Shown in pieces: positions 10,154 to 19,418 of a stretch of 34,861 nucleotides of DNA. The notes beneath the pieces are model-generated. The model searched no databases and was not told the origin of the DNA. It saw only the letters and a list, made by a program, of their open reading frames with translations. This DNA comes from Bacteroidota bacterium (GTDB lineage: Bacteria; Bacteroidota; Ignavibacteria; Palsa-1295). Each line of letters begins with the position of its first letter. Within the stretch, counting starts at the first letter, position 1. The stretch spans positions 1-34,861 of the forward strand of contig JAKAIL010000008.1 of NCBI GenBank assembly GCA_021825235.1, given 5' to 3'. The position numbers and the translations under genes are program-made.

Positions 10154-11573
10154 TCACTCGCGAATGAAGCAGGTCGTTCGTTCGAAGCCAGGGACGGTGA
10201 GCCGAAGGAGATACATCCCCGCCGGCAGGGATGCAACCGTGAGCAGAATTTCGTGGCCGGAACCCGGAACGAGTGTAGCGGAAAGCACAGCCACGGTCCG
10301 GCCGAGGGCATCTTCTATGGTAAGCCGCGCAAGGATCGCCTGTCCGGTCCCTAAGCTATAACGGAGTGTTGTGTGACCATTGGTCGGGTTCGGTACGATG
10401 CCATCGAGTGTCAGGGTTCTTCCCATCGCGTAGCGAAGTATCGGATTACCGCATTTCGGAAGGAGCGTGAAGGCACTCGTGGCTTCCGACGTGCTTGCAA
10501 TGCAATCGCTCGGGCGGCCAAGAGAAGAGGTGAGGGAAATACTATCGAGCACAATGGCAGTCTCAGTGTCCGGTGCAACGTAGGGAAGGAAATGAAGCGT
10601 GGCCAGTATAGAATCGCTTCCAACCGGTGCAATGCGAAACTGCTGGTGCAGGATGCGTGCCGCATCGCGCGAAGCTCCGATGGGAACCACCGAAGGTTCG
10701 TCCGCGCTCGCGAAGCCGAGTAGGTCGTCCTCATAGGAAAGTGTAAATTCCAACGCGATTACATCAGCGGGGAGTTGCCCGCGTTGCAGGACCTTATACG
10801 TTACTTGTGTCCCTGCGGTCGCGGAACCCGCCGCCGAAAGCCGCAGCGCCCACGGCACCGGATACGCAATACCCCGGGATAATGGGATTGGCGCAATCGT
10901 GGAAACCGCATTGCTGAGAATGGAAAGCGTGTCTGCGTTGATGGACGGGTGCCCGGTTGTATCGAGCCCCGTCTGAAGCCCAATCGTATCGCGTTGGCCG
11001 GGTGGGAGGCAACGGATGCTGTCACCGCGAGTAAGGGTAAATCCGGTTCCCGAAAGTGTGAGGCTACTAATGCAAAGGGTGTCGCAGCCGGAATGCTGGA
11101 CGATGACGAACGTATCGCGCTCTTCGCACGTGTAAGTCGGGCCATCCTCAATTGCGGTTGGGAACGCTTGCGCATGCTCGCGTTGACCGAACACCGCTGC
11201 ACGGAAGGTAATCGTCGTGTCGTGACTCAGGGAGCCATCGGCTCGACTAATATGGAGCGTAAGCGCTTCATAGGCGGTATCGTCCTTGGTTGCATGATAA
11301 ACAACAGCGATTGCAAATATTCCACCGGGTGGCAACATGGTATCATCCGCGTGCGGGGAGCTTAAGACCTGTGCGCCAGATGCCGTTACGCAAGTAGAAG
11401 AATTGCCCCGCGCCGCTCACGACGACGCCCTCGCCGCGGTTCCAGAAGTACCCGCATTGCAGCCCCAGACCGAGCGGCTGCCCGATCATGCGCCAAGTCA
11501 CGCTCGGGCCTTGTGCCCGCGTTACCGCGATCGAAAGTGAAACGAGGAGCCAAGCTCCGATGGCACGCCGCAT
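10154..11573 (-). pseudogene. internally deleted T9SS cargo paralogue (N-terminal ~75 aa joined out of frame to C-terminal ~394 aa)
   Basis: 11573..11343 encodes MRRAIGAWLLVSLSIAVTRAQ...CGYFWNRGEGVVVSGAGQFFYLRNG, like the N-terminus of 7322..4119 (CGYFWNEQTGVAATVDQFFYTRDG). It stops at LKLPARG*, then continues +1 as DDTMLPPGGIFAIAVVYH... with the shared C-terminal module and sorting domain. Confidence 0.85.
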
Positions 11574-11879
11574 AGATGAACCTTCTGATAGAGAGAACCG
11601 GAAGACGCCAAAATGTCACGGATTCAAAAAGAAAAAGTCAGAAGTCCACGGCTTTTCCTCATCCTTCCAACAACTTACAAACATGTTAACACCGGCGGTG
11701 GATAACCCCCGAAAACCATCTTGAAAGAATGTGGGAAAATATGGGTCGAATTAGCGAACAATTTCGACCCGAATTTAGTAGATTTGCCTAAGGATCGGAT
11801 ACGAATATTACAAGAGTAACTTCGTATCGCGGGTTCGAGGCTGAGGGCCGCCAAAGTTTAGAGACTACGAAGAGCTGCT

Positions 11880-12270
11880 TTATCGTCATGGAATCGGCTC
11901 CTTGCAAATAGGAACCGTTCCATTGGATGAGCGATCATCCAAACGCCCCCAGCCCCCGTAGCAGAGGAACGCCTAACGGCGCCTTCTGCGAATGTGATAC
12001 ACGGCCACGCCCCACGACGCGCCGTGCGAACAGCCCCGATCATGCCCACGCTGCCTTGGGGCGCCGGACCGCCGGCGCCAGAGGGTGTTCGGCCCCGGAG
12101 AAGGGACCCGAGACCACCCGGCAGCCCGCTTGAAAGACGATACAAACACGACGGAGTAACCGCCCGGAATCCTTCCACGGAAGGGTAAGGCGTTCTACCC
12201 ACCAAACCAGATTTTCGGAGCACCGAAATTTGGCCGAAAGCGGCGCAGGAACGCCCTTTCGCGCCGATCA
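11880..12270. other. hairpin-dense non-coding region; candidate structured RNA upstream of nrdJ
   Basis: Successive perfect or near-perfect hairpins: ttggatga-gcga-tcatccaa; cgcc-taac-ggcg inside gcaga..tctgc; cacggc..gccgtg; ggcgccgg-..-ccggcgcc; ccttcc-ac-ggaagg; ttcgg-agca-ccgaa inside ccaaa..tttgg. No convincing ORF. Confidence 0.45.
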
Positions 12271-12319
12271 TTAGTGCCCATTTCTCGGCCTTAAATAGGA
12301 TTCATCTAAGGCCTGAGCG

Positions 12320-12348
12320 TTGACAAAAGAACCATCACTTACGTTATC
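12320..12348 (+). promoter_or_regulatory. candidate nrdJ promoter (TTGACA - 17 nt - GTTATC)
   Basis: TTGACA at 12320..12325 and an AT-rich -10-like box ending 8 nt before the ATG, implying a near-leaderless transcript. Confidence 0.3.
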
Positions 12349-12356
12349 ATTAGGCT

Positions 12357-15300
12357 ATGCAAATCACTCGACGATTTACCAAGGCAGGCACAAGCCCCTT
12401 CGAGCAATTTCAGTACACGAAGCGCGCCAGCGTGCTCCGAAACCCCGATGGAAAACCCATCTTCAATATGGAGGACATCGAGGTGCCGAAGCACTGGTCG
12501 CAGGTGGCGACGGATATTCTCGCGCAGAAATATTTCCGGCGCGCCGGCGTTCCGCAGATGGACGCCTTCGGCACGCCGCTCCGCGATAAGAAGGGCGAAG
12601 TGATCACCGGCCCGGAACGATCGCTCAAGGAGGTTGCGCACCGCCTGGCCGGTTGCTGGCGCGCGTGGGGCGAAGAGCACGGCTACTTCAACACGAAGGA
12701 GGACGCACAGGCTTTCTACGATGAAATCGCCTATATGATTTTGCGCCAGATGGCCGCGCCGAACTCGCCGCAGTGGTTCAATACCGGCATTGCGTGGGCC
12801 TATGGCATTACCGGTACGCCGCAGGGGCACTGGTATGTCGATCCGAAGACGGGCGAGATGACGCGCTCGCAGGATGCTTATACCCATCCGCAGCCGCACG
12901 CGTGTTTCATCCAGTCGCTCAAGGATGATATGCTGAACGAAGGCGGCATCTTCGATCTTGTAACGCGAGAGGCGCGCATCTTTAAGTATGGTTCCGGTAC
13001 CGGAACGAATTTTAGCTCGCTTCGCGCCGAGGGCGAACGCGTCTCTGGCGGCGGCGCTGCTTCGGGCGTGATGAGCTTCCTTAAGATCAACGACCGTGCG
13101 GCCGGTTCCGTAAAATCCGGCGGAACGACCCGCCGTGCTGCCAAGATGGTGATCCTCGATATTGATCATCCCGACATCGAGCAGTTCATCGAGTGGAAAG
13201 CTTTGGAAGAGCAGAAAGTCGCCGCGCTTGTGGCGGGATCGAAAGTCTGCGATCTCTTTCTCAACACGATTATGAAGATCGCGGCCGATGGCGGCACGGA
13301 CCGCAAGGAGAACCACGATCTCGACATCGCGATCAAAAAGGCGCTTGCGCGTGGCGTGCCAATGAACTACATCGCGCGATGCCTTCGTATGGTCGATATG
13401 GGCTATGACCACATTGACTTCAAGACCTTCGACACCCATTACGAAGGCGAAGCCTACCAGACCGTGAGCGGACAGAACTCCAACAACTCCGTCCGTGTGA
13501 CGAACGACTTCATGCATGCCGTCCTTACCGATGGTGAGTGGACCTTAAAGTTCCGAACGACCGGTAAAGCCGCAAAAAAGCTCCCGGCGAAAAAGCTGTG
13601 GGAAGAGATTACAATGAGCGCGTGGGCTTCCGCCGACCCGGGACTCCAGTTCGACACGACGATCAACGAATGGCACACCTGCCCGAACGATGGCCGCATC
13701 AACGCGAGCAATCCGTGCTCCGAGTACATGTTCCTGGATGACACGGCGTGCAACCTGGCCTCGCTCAATCTCGCCTATTTCTATGATGACGAGACCGGCG
13801 CATTCAAGCTCGAAGATTACAAGCATGCGATTCGTTTGTGGACGATCGTGCTCGAAATCTCTGTGCTCATGGCGCAGTTCCCATCGCGCGCCATCGCACA
13901 GGGCAGCTACGATTATCGCACGCTCGGCTTGGGCTACGCAAATCTCGGGACTATCCTCATGACGGCCGGCATCCCGTACGATTCGCCGCAGGCGCTCGCC
14001 ATTGCCGGTGCGCTCTCGGCCATCATGACGGGGGAATCCTACGCGGCCAGTGCAGAGATGGCAAAAGATTTGGGAGCGTTCCCACGCTACGAAGCGAACC
14101 GGGAACCGATGTTGCGCGTCATTCGCAATCATAAGCTTGCGGCGTACAATGCTACGCCGGAACGCTATGAGCAGCTCACCATCAAGCCGATGGGCATTCA
14201 GCCGGAACACGCGCCGGAAGATCTGCTGCAGGCTGCGCGGGACGCGTGGGACCGCGCTCTTGCGCTCGGCGAGAAACATGGTTACCGCAATGCGCAGGTT
14301 ACCGTTATCGCACCGACTGGAACCATCGGCCTCGTGATGGATTGCGACACCACCGGCATCGAACCGGATTTCGCTATCGTGAAATTCAAGAAGCTGGCGG
14401 GCGGAGGGTATTTCAAGATCGTCAATCAATCGGTACACAAGGCGCTCACGAAGCTGGGATATTCCGAAAAGCAGATCGAGGAGATCGAGAAATATTCGAA
14501 GGGACATGGCACGCTCGTCGGATGCCCGCATATCAATCGCGGATCGCTCAAGGCGAACGGATTTACCGACGAAAAGATCGACGAGATCGAAAAGCTCTGC
14601 GATAACGTCTTCGATCTCAAATTCGCCTTCAACAAGTGGACGCTCGGCGAGGACTTCTGCGTGAAGCTTGGCTTTACGCCGTCACAGCTCGAGGATGCGA
14701 ACTTCAACATGCTTGCAGCGCTTGGTTACACGCGCGAAGATATCCAGGCTGCGAACGATTACGTGTGTGGAACGATGACGCTCGAAGGTGCGCCCGGACT
14801 GAAGGACGAACACCTTCCTATTTTCGATTGCGCGAACAAGTGCGGCAAGTATGGAACCCGATATATTCCCTACGAAGCGCACATTCGCATGATGGCCGCG
14901 GCGCAGCCTTTCATTTCGGGAGCGATTTCGAAGACCATCAACATGCCGAACGAGGCGACGGTGAACGACGTCTCGAAAGCCTATTTCGATTCGTGGAAAC
15001 TTTGTTTGAAGGCCAACGCGCTCTACCGCGATGGGAGCAAGCTTTCGCAGCCGCTCAATGCCTCGAACGAGGATGCCGACCTTGCCGAACAAGTCCTCTT
15101 CTCCGATTCCGAAGATGAATCGCTCGAGACCATCGACGCGGCAAAGCTGCACCAGCTTATGGAAGCCGAAGCCGTTGCGATGCCACCGGAACTTCGCCGC
15201 CATAAACTTCCCACCAAGCGCAAAGGATGGCTCCGCGAGGCCGTCGTGGGCGGACACAAAGTGTATCTCCGCACCGGCGAATACGAGGACGGAACCTTAG

Positions 15301-15896
15301 GCGAGATCTTTATCGACATGTATAAAGAGGGCGCATCGTTCAAGGGACTGATGAACTGCTTCGCCGTGCTTGCTTCGAAGGCGCTGCAATACGGCGTGCC
15401 GCTTGAAGAGTTGGTGGATACCTTCACCTTCACGCGCTTCGAACCTGCCGGTGCTGTGCAGGGACACGAAGCCATCAAGAATGCCACGAGCATTCTGGAT
15501 TACGTCTTCCGCGCGCTCGGCTACGAATATCTTGGCCGCCAGGATTTCGTGCATGTGAAAGCCGTGGACGACAACCACGATCATGGCATAGGGGCGCATG
15601 GCAATGCGCCCGGCAATGCGCCCGCGGTTGGGGAATCCACCGATGCCGTCGCCCAGCGCATCATCAGCGAGGACGACAACCTGGAACGCCTCCGCAGTGA
15701 ACGAGTGGAAGAACCTGTGATGATGTCGGAGTCAAAACCCTCCACTATCCACTCTCCACTATCCACTCTGCGTAACGAAGCCCGAAGCAAAGGCTACACC
15801 GGCGAGCAATGCTCCGCCTGCGGCTCCATGCGCGTGAAGCGCAACGGCGCCTGCACCGTCTGCGACGATTGCGGGACGACGAGCGGGTGCTCGTGA
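12357..15896 (+). CDS. nrdJ: vitamin B12-dependent (class II) ribonucleoside-diphosphate reductase
   Basis: [43 protein letters not shown]; catalytic core; Cys-rich C-terminus [34 protein letters not shown]. Confidence 0.97.
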   Translation: MQITRRFTKAGTSPFEQFQYTKRASVLRNPDGKPIFNMEDIEVPKHWSQVATDILAQKYFRRAGVPQMDAFGTPLRDKKGEVITGPERSLKEVAHRLAGCWRAWGEEHGYFNTKEDAQAFYDEIAYMILRQMAAPNSPQWFNTGIAWAYGITGTPQGHWYVDPKTGEMTRSQDAYTHPQPHACFIQSLKDDMLNEGGIFDLVTREARIFKYGSGTGTNFSSLRAEGERVSGGGAASGVMSFLKINDRAAGSVKSGGTTRRAAKMVILDIDHPDIEQFIEWKALEEQKVAALVAGSKVCDLFLNTIMKIAADGGTDRKENHDLDIAIKKALARGVPMNYIARCLRMVDMGYDHIDFKTFDTHYEGEAYQTVSGQNSNNSVRVTNDFMHAVLTDGEWTLKFRTTGKAAKKLPAKKLWEEITMSAWASADPGLQFDTTINEWHTCPNDGRINASNPCSEYMFLDDTACNLASLNLAYFYDDETGAFKLEDYKHAIRLWTIVLEISVLMAQFPSRAIAQGSYDYRTLGLGYANLGTILMTAGIPYDSPQALAIAGALSAIMTGESYAASAEMAKDLGAFPRYEANREPMLRVIRNHKLAAYNATPERYEQLTIKPMGIQPEHAPEDLLQAARDAWDRALALGEKHGYRNAQVTVIAPTGTIGLVMDCDTTGIEPDFAIVKFKKLAGGGYFKIVNQSVHKALTKLGYSEKQIEEIEKYSKGHGTLVGCPHINRGSLKANGFTDEKIDEIEKLCDNVFDLKFAFNKWTLGEDFCVKLGFTPSQLEDANFNMLAALGYTREDIQAANDYVCGTMTLEGAPGLKDEHLPIFDCANKCGKYGTRYIPYEAHIRMMAAAQPFISGAISKTINMPNEATVNDVSKAYFDSWKLCLKANALYRDGSKLSQPLNASNEDADLAEQVLFSDSEDESLETIDAAKLHQLMEAEAVAMPPELRRHKLPTKRKGWLREAVVGGHKVYLRTGEYEDGTLGEIFIDMYKEGASFKGLMNCFAVLASKALQYGVPLEELVDTFTFTRFEPAGAVQGHEAIKNATSILDYVFRALGYEYLGRQDFVHVKAVDDNHDHGIGAHGNAPGNAPAVGESTDAVAQRIISEDDNLERLRSERVEEPVMMSESKPSTIHSPLSTLRNEARSKGYTGEQCSACGSMRVKRNGACTVCDDCGTTSGCS
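15591..15611. repeat. palindromic repeat within the nrdJ linker coding sequence (gggcgcat-ggca-atgcgccc)
   Basis: 8-bp perfect stem; similar in style to the intergenic palindromes just downstream of nrdJ. Confidence 0.6.
15742..15769. repeat. 14-bp tandem direct repeat (ccactatccactct x2) within the nrdJ linker coding sequence
   Basis: Two exact tandem copies encoding [10 protein letters not shown]. Confidence 0.75.
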
Positions 15897-15897
15897 G
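15860..15897 (+). repeat. copy 1 of the nrdJ 3'-end repeat (38 nt)
   Basis: 35/38 identical to 16692..16729. Confidence 0.85.
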
Positions 15898-15920
15898 GCA
15901 ATTATGAATTATGAAGGTAG

Positions 15921-16036
15921 GGACGTGCTGCGCACGTCCGGTAGCTCCGGAGGAGCGGCCCATTTGTAGCCCAGGGTGAAGCGAAGCGGAACCCTGGGTT
16001 GCGGAATTATTTTTGGACCATAAGCCCCGGAGGGGC
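15921..16036. repeat. cluster of intergenic palindromic repeats (four hairpins)
   Basis: ggacgtgc-tgc-gcacgtcc; gctcc-gga-ggagc; cccagggt..accctggg; gcccc-gga-ggggc. Confidence 0.75.
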
Positions 16037-16052
16037 GACATAAGTTCGAAGC

Positions 16053-16373
16053 GTGATAGAAGTCAAGGAATATCAAGCACAAAACGGCAAGAATTATTAT
16101 CAGGAGTGGCTTGAAACACTTGACAAATTAACGCTTGCGAAAGTTTTGAAACACGTTCGCAAGTTAAGCAAGGGCCTTGGTCATTTACGCGCTGTCGAAG
16201 GTAAACTATGGGAATTAAAAATAGATTTGGGCCCTGGTTATCGAGTCTATTTTTATCGAAAGGGGAATGAGCTGATCGTCTTGCTTGCCGGGTCGGATAA
16301 AAGCCAGCAGGAGCGAACTTTTAATCTTGCGCGGCGGCTTATAAAGAAAATAGAAAAGGAAGAGAGCGCATAA
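16053..16373 (+). CDS. type II toxin, RelE/ParE superfamily (addiction-module killer / HigB-like)
   Basis: GPGYRVYFYRKGNELIVLLAGSDKSQQ motif; GTG start; 1-nt overlap (TAATG) with the next ORF. Confidence 0.85.
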   Translation: MIEVKEYQAQNGKNYYQEWLETLDKLTLAKVLKHVRKLSKGLGHLRAVEGKLWELKIDLGPGYRVYFYRKGNELIVLLAGSDKSQQERTFNLARRLIKKIEKEESA

Positions 16374-16690
16374 TGCCTTTCATATCGCATGAAGAGACGA
16401 TGAAGAAGCACCTCGCCGATCCCGTCGTGGCGGCGGAGTATTTGAATGCATGCATTGAGGATGGCAACGACTGGCTTATTGCCGATGCGCTAAAAATCAT
16501 CTCCGAACTTCATGGCATGAAAAAGTCTCGCTCGCTCGTTCAGCAGATCGAAAAGTTAAAAGCCGGATTAGCTCCGGCCAAAATTCGCCTTCGTTTTGAA
16601 GCGGTACCGAAACGCAACGGACATAAAGCGCCATTGAAACCAAGCCCTCTCCGCGCACCTGCCACGAAGCGGGCGAGGAAAACGGCGTGA
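16373..16690 (+). CDS. cognate antitoxin-like protein (addiction-module antidote family, apparently lacking a full HTH)
   Basis: HLADPVVAAEYLNACIEDGNDWLIADALKIISELHGM matches the family N-terminus; coupled to the toxin gene. Confidence 0.7.
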   Translation: MPFISHEETMKKHLADPVVAAEYLNACIEDGNDWLIADALKIISELHGMKKSRSLVQQIEKLKAGLAPAKIRLRFEAVPKRNGHKAPLKPSPLRAPATKRARKTA

Positions 16691-16691
16691 A

Positions 16692-16729
16692 CTGCGACGA
16701 CTGCGGGACGACGAGCGGATGCTCGTAAG
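16692..16729 (+). repeat. copy 2 of the nrdJ 3'-end (encodes [11 protein letters not shown]-stop)
   Basis: ctgcgacgaCtgcgggacgacgagcggAtgctcgtAag; all three differences from nrdJ are synonymous in the nrdJ frame (GAT/GAC, GGG/GGA, TGA/TAA). Confidence 0.85.
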
Positions 16730-16755
16730 TTGCGGCGGCCCCATGAGAGTAGCAC

Positions 16756-16785
16756 AGAGGCCGTTGCAATTCGGCCTCTTTTTAT
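16756..16785 (+). terminator. rho-independent terminator
   Basis: agaggccg-ttgcaatt-cggcctct perfect 8-bp stem followed by ttttat. Confidence 0.85.
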
Positions 16786-16798
16786 AGCATTAGATATC

Positions 16799-17767
16799 AT
16801 GACCAGTCAAGAAATTGAATATTGGGCATTTAAAGTAATCGAATCGGTAACATCGAAACATCGGGTTGAGGATTCGAGGATTGAGTTGAAGGCCGACTGG
16901 CCTGAAGACTATAATAAGATAGCACGCAGAATTGCTGGACTCGCTAACGCGGCGGCTGGTGAACCTGTAATGCTGGTTTTAGGACTGTCGGAAGAATCAG
17001 GAGCAACAGGAGTGAATAGTGCTATTGATCTTGCGGATTGGTGGCCTCGCGTAACTTCTGAATTTGAAATGATGCATCCGCGAGTAAAGGATCTTCGGAT
17101 TCGAGCCCAGGATAAAGAGCTTGTAATTCTTTTTTTTGAAACGGACACGGCACCTTATGTAGTGAAGAATGCGGCGTACGGAACCACCTCAACCGGGGTC
17201 AGTTTAGAAGTTCCATGGCGTGAAGGTACGTCGATTCGGAGCGCGCGTCGGGCCGATTTGCTTAAACTATTGGTACCAAAACCACGGGCACCAAAAATAG
17301 AAATCATACGAGCAAGTTTTAGAGAGAAGATTGGTAGCTATGGGGAGCTTCGCATTGGATATGATTCGCAGTTGACATTATACGTTGCTCCTTCTGACCA
17401 GGATACGGTAACTTTTCCAATGTTTAAGACAGATGGATATTTCGAATTCGAAAGTGGCAGGACAGCCCCAATCACAATTCGAAATTTTGATGTTGAAAAA
17501 TCAGAAGGAGTCGCACAAGTCACAAAAACATCCAGCGGACTGACTTTCACAGGCCCTGGAGGGTTTTCCATGTATGTATATGCAAGGGCGTTGCCCGACA
17601 TTGAAAACATCTCCCCATCGATGCGGCTAGTAATTCGCTTTTTTGAGGCTGGCTCAACGTTGCCCGTTATCGCAACCCGAGAGTTCAAGAGCGGATTGAC
17701 CAAGGAACAATTGCTTCGGGAGATTGCCAAAGTTGCAGAATCTAAGACAGAGAGCAAAGCAACATAA
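16799..17767 (+). CDS. AlbA_2 / Schlafen-like putative ATP-binding domain protein
   Basis: RIELKADWPEDYNKIARRIAGLANAAAGEPVMLVLGLSEESG resembles AlbA_2 N-termini. ATG 16799 preferred over TTG 16730. Confidence 0.6.
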   Translation: MTSQEIEYWAFKVIESVTSKHRVEDSRIELKADWPEDYNKIARRIAGLANAAAGEPVMLVLGLSEESGATGVNSAIDLADWWPRVTSEFEMMHPRVKDLRIRAQDKELVILFFETDTAPYVVKNAAYGTTSTGVSLEVPWREGTSIRSARRADLLKLLVPKPRAPKIEIIRASFREKIGSYGELRIGYDSQLTLYVAPSDQDTVTFPMFKTDGYFEFESGRTAPITIRNFDVEKSEGVAQVTKTSSGLTFTGPGGFSMYVYARALPDIENISPSMRLVIRFFEAGSTLPVIATREFKSGLTKEQLLREIAKVAESKTESKAT

Positions 17768-17795
17768 TTTGAGAGACAAGATAGAAGTTTGGCTT

Positions 17796-18683
17796 TTAGG
17801 ACTTCGCTATTTGCGCATCATATAGCTTATAGCCTTTGGTCATTACTTTGAAATTCTTTCTCTCGTAGCCCTCGTCCTTAATTAGATCCTTGTATTCAAG
17901 CTCACGGAGGGCTTCGTCTAGTTCTGCGTCCTTCCGGGGTTCATCATGCGCTACAAATTGTTTACCATTAGTTTGAATAACCTGGCCGCCGATGAACTCC
18001 ATTCGATAAATGGTGCCATAAGGATCTTGACATGCCTCAGCTAAAATGTTTCTTGCGGTCTCGCTAAGAGTCTCCTCGGTCTCTCGACTGGACTCTATCG
18101 TTGAATACTGGATTGTATCTGAGAAGAAAGTCACTAGTGCACTCTGAATCGATTGCTGGATGTACTCGTTCGAATTCAAGAGTATCTCGAGGTGTTCCCG
18201 AAACTTCTCTTTCAGATCTGAGACGTTTTCGTACTCAGCGAACAGTCCGCGATATGGACTATTTTCTTGCATGCAGTCATTCTTGAATTCCCGGACCTGT
18301 TGAACCTGTCCTAAGTCTGCATTTGTAGGTGTTGCGGCCGAGGAGAAGTATATCATTGCAGGTTTACCGCTATCGATATGAGTACGAATCTCCTCAATCG
18401 TACCACTCGGATACTCGCCAGTAGGCGACCCAACCTTCGACCAAAAAATTGCCACAAGGATATCGCAGTGCTCAAGCATCTGCTTAATAATTATTGCTTG
18501 TGCTCGTTCACCAGATACAGGAGCGGTGCTAGATTCCCAGCGCCGCGGCAAAAGTATTAGCTTGCGATGTAGCGAGTTTGAGTAGTTCCATCGATGAAGC
18601 ACATTCTCGATTGCTGTGCGCTCCTCCATCACATCTGAAGGCGACGCGATCATTACCTCAATTGTAATTGATCCGTATGCCAT
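17796..18683 (-). CDS. DUF4062 domain-containing protein
   Basis: IEVMIASPSDVMEERTAIENVLHRWN...LPRRWESSTAPVSGERAQAIIIKQMLEHCDILVAIFWSKVGSPTGEYPSGTIEEI is typical of DUF4062. Confidence 0.85.
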   Translation of the reverse strand: MAYGSITIEVMIASPSDVMEERTAIENVLHRWNYSNSLHRKLILLPRRWESSTAPVSGERAQAIIIKQMLEHCDILVAIFWSKVGSPTGEYPSGTIEEIRTHIDSGKPAMIYFSSAATPTNADLGQVQQVREFKNDCMQENSPYRGLFAEYENVSDLKEKFREHLEILLNSNEYIQQSIQSALVTFFSDTIQYSTIESSRETEETLSETARNILAEACQDPYGTIYRMEFIGGQVIQTNGKQFVAHDEPRKDAELDEALRELEYKDLIKDEGYERKNFKVMTKGYKLYDAQIAKS

Positions 18684-18691
18684 ATAACATT

Positions 18692-19123
18692 TTAGAAAAT
18701 CGCTCTCACAATTTCTGTTGCAGACTGGCGGTTCTCTTCGTCTTGTTTGCTCTTGGAAGCCGCATGACTCTTATCTATCGGAATTGCACGATAGCCTCTT
18801 AGAGTATCGCGTATAGCTTGTTCCGTCTTTCCACGCTGACCCTCTTTCCTCCCCGGATGGCAAGCGCAGACAATAACATCACAGCGCTCTTGCTTAAGTG
18901 TTTTCAATCTCATTCTAAGAATACGGGCGACATCTCCACCGCTCCAAATCCCAATCTTGAATCCTCGCAATTCAAGAATATCCAAAAAATCCTTGCCCGC
19001 TCCATAAAAATAGTCCGGTAGCTGCTTTGCACCCAGACCAATTAATTCTCCATATGCATACCTAATTGATGTAGATTTGCCGACACATCCAGAGCCTCTT
19101 ATAAAAATAACTTTTTTACGCAT
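18692..19123 (-). CDS. small P-loop NTPase/kinase-like protein, operonic with the DUF4062 gene
   Basis: Walker A GSGCVGKST at the N-terminus; 8-nt gap to the downstream DUF4062 start. Confidence 0.65.
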   Translation of the reverse strand: MRKKVIFIRGSGCVGKSTSIRYAYGELIGLGAKQLPDYFYGAGKDFLDILELRGFKIGIWSGGDVARILRMRLKTLKQERCDVIVCACHPGRKEGQRGKTEQAIRDTLRGYRAIPIDKSHAASKSKQDEENRQSATEIVRAIF

Positions 19124-19268
19124 TAGTAATTATGAAAACTAACAGAAATAAAATCAAGTTGCAACAATAGTTATTCCCATCTATGCTTCTGCGGGTGGGT
19201 AGAAGTCAGTCCGAAACGGCGGGGACGACCGTGATCGTTTCTGGGAACACTTCTAATCTAACTACCTC

Positions 19269-19395
19269 ATGCGCCCCTCCGCTATTCCATCACCATCACC
19301 CTGCCCGGCTGCTGCGGCACCCAGAAGTGATCGCGAGCGAAGCGTTACACCGGCACGCGGCGGAAGACCGTTCCCGTGCCCTGGTAAGCGGCTGC
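19269..19395 (+). pseudogene. frameshifted fragment of a RibD-C/DHFR-family gene
   Basis: Nucleotide-level similarity to the 5' end of 19732..20286 (cgctattccatca-catcac...cggctgctgcg...caccggcacgcg-cggaa), with frame disruption. Confidence 0.7.
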
Positions 19396-19418
19396 TTGCC
19401 AGCGAGTGAAGCATGGCT

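Noticed and set aside
4280-11365. Numerous plus-strand ORFs of 60-221 aa opposite the T9SS cargo genes
   Set aside because: Antisense to clearly coding minus-strand genes; no motifs or signal peptides.
11858-12271. 137-aa minus-strand ORF upstream of nrdJ
   Set aside because: Overlaps the hairpin-dense region; composition and lack of motifs suggest spurious translation of a structured RNA or repeat region.
11880-12350. Cobalamin riboswitch upstream of B12-dependent nrdJ
   Set aside because: Specifically looked for the B12-box (AGCCAGGAGACCTGCC-like) and GCCACTG core; not found on either strand by eye.
12339-14531. Long antisense ORFs opposite nrdJ (392 aa and 328 aa)
   Set aside because: Shadow ORFs of a high-confidence GC-rich coding gene; low-complexity Arg/His-rich translations.
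15921-16036. CRISPR-like array after nrdJ
   Set aside because: Repeats are different palindromes without regular spacing or spacers; no cas genes in the window.
16730-16798. N-terminal extension of the AlbA_2-like ORF from TTG 16730
   Set aside because: This stretch is the tail region and terminator downstream of the nrdJ remnant; ATG 16799 is the plausible start.
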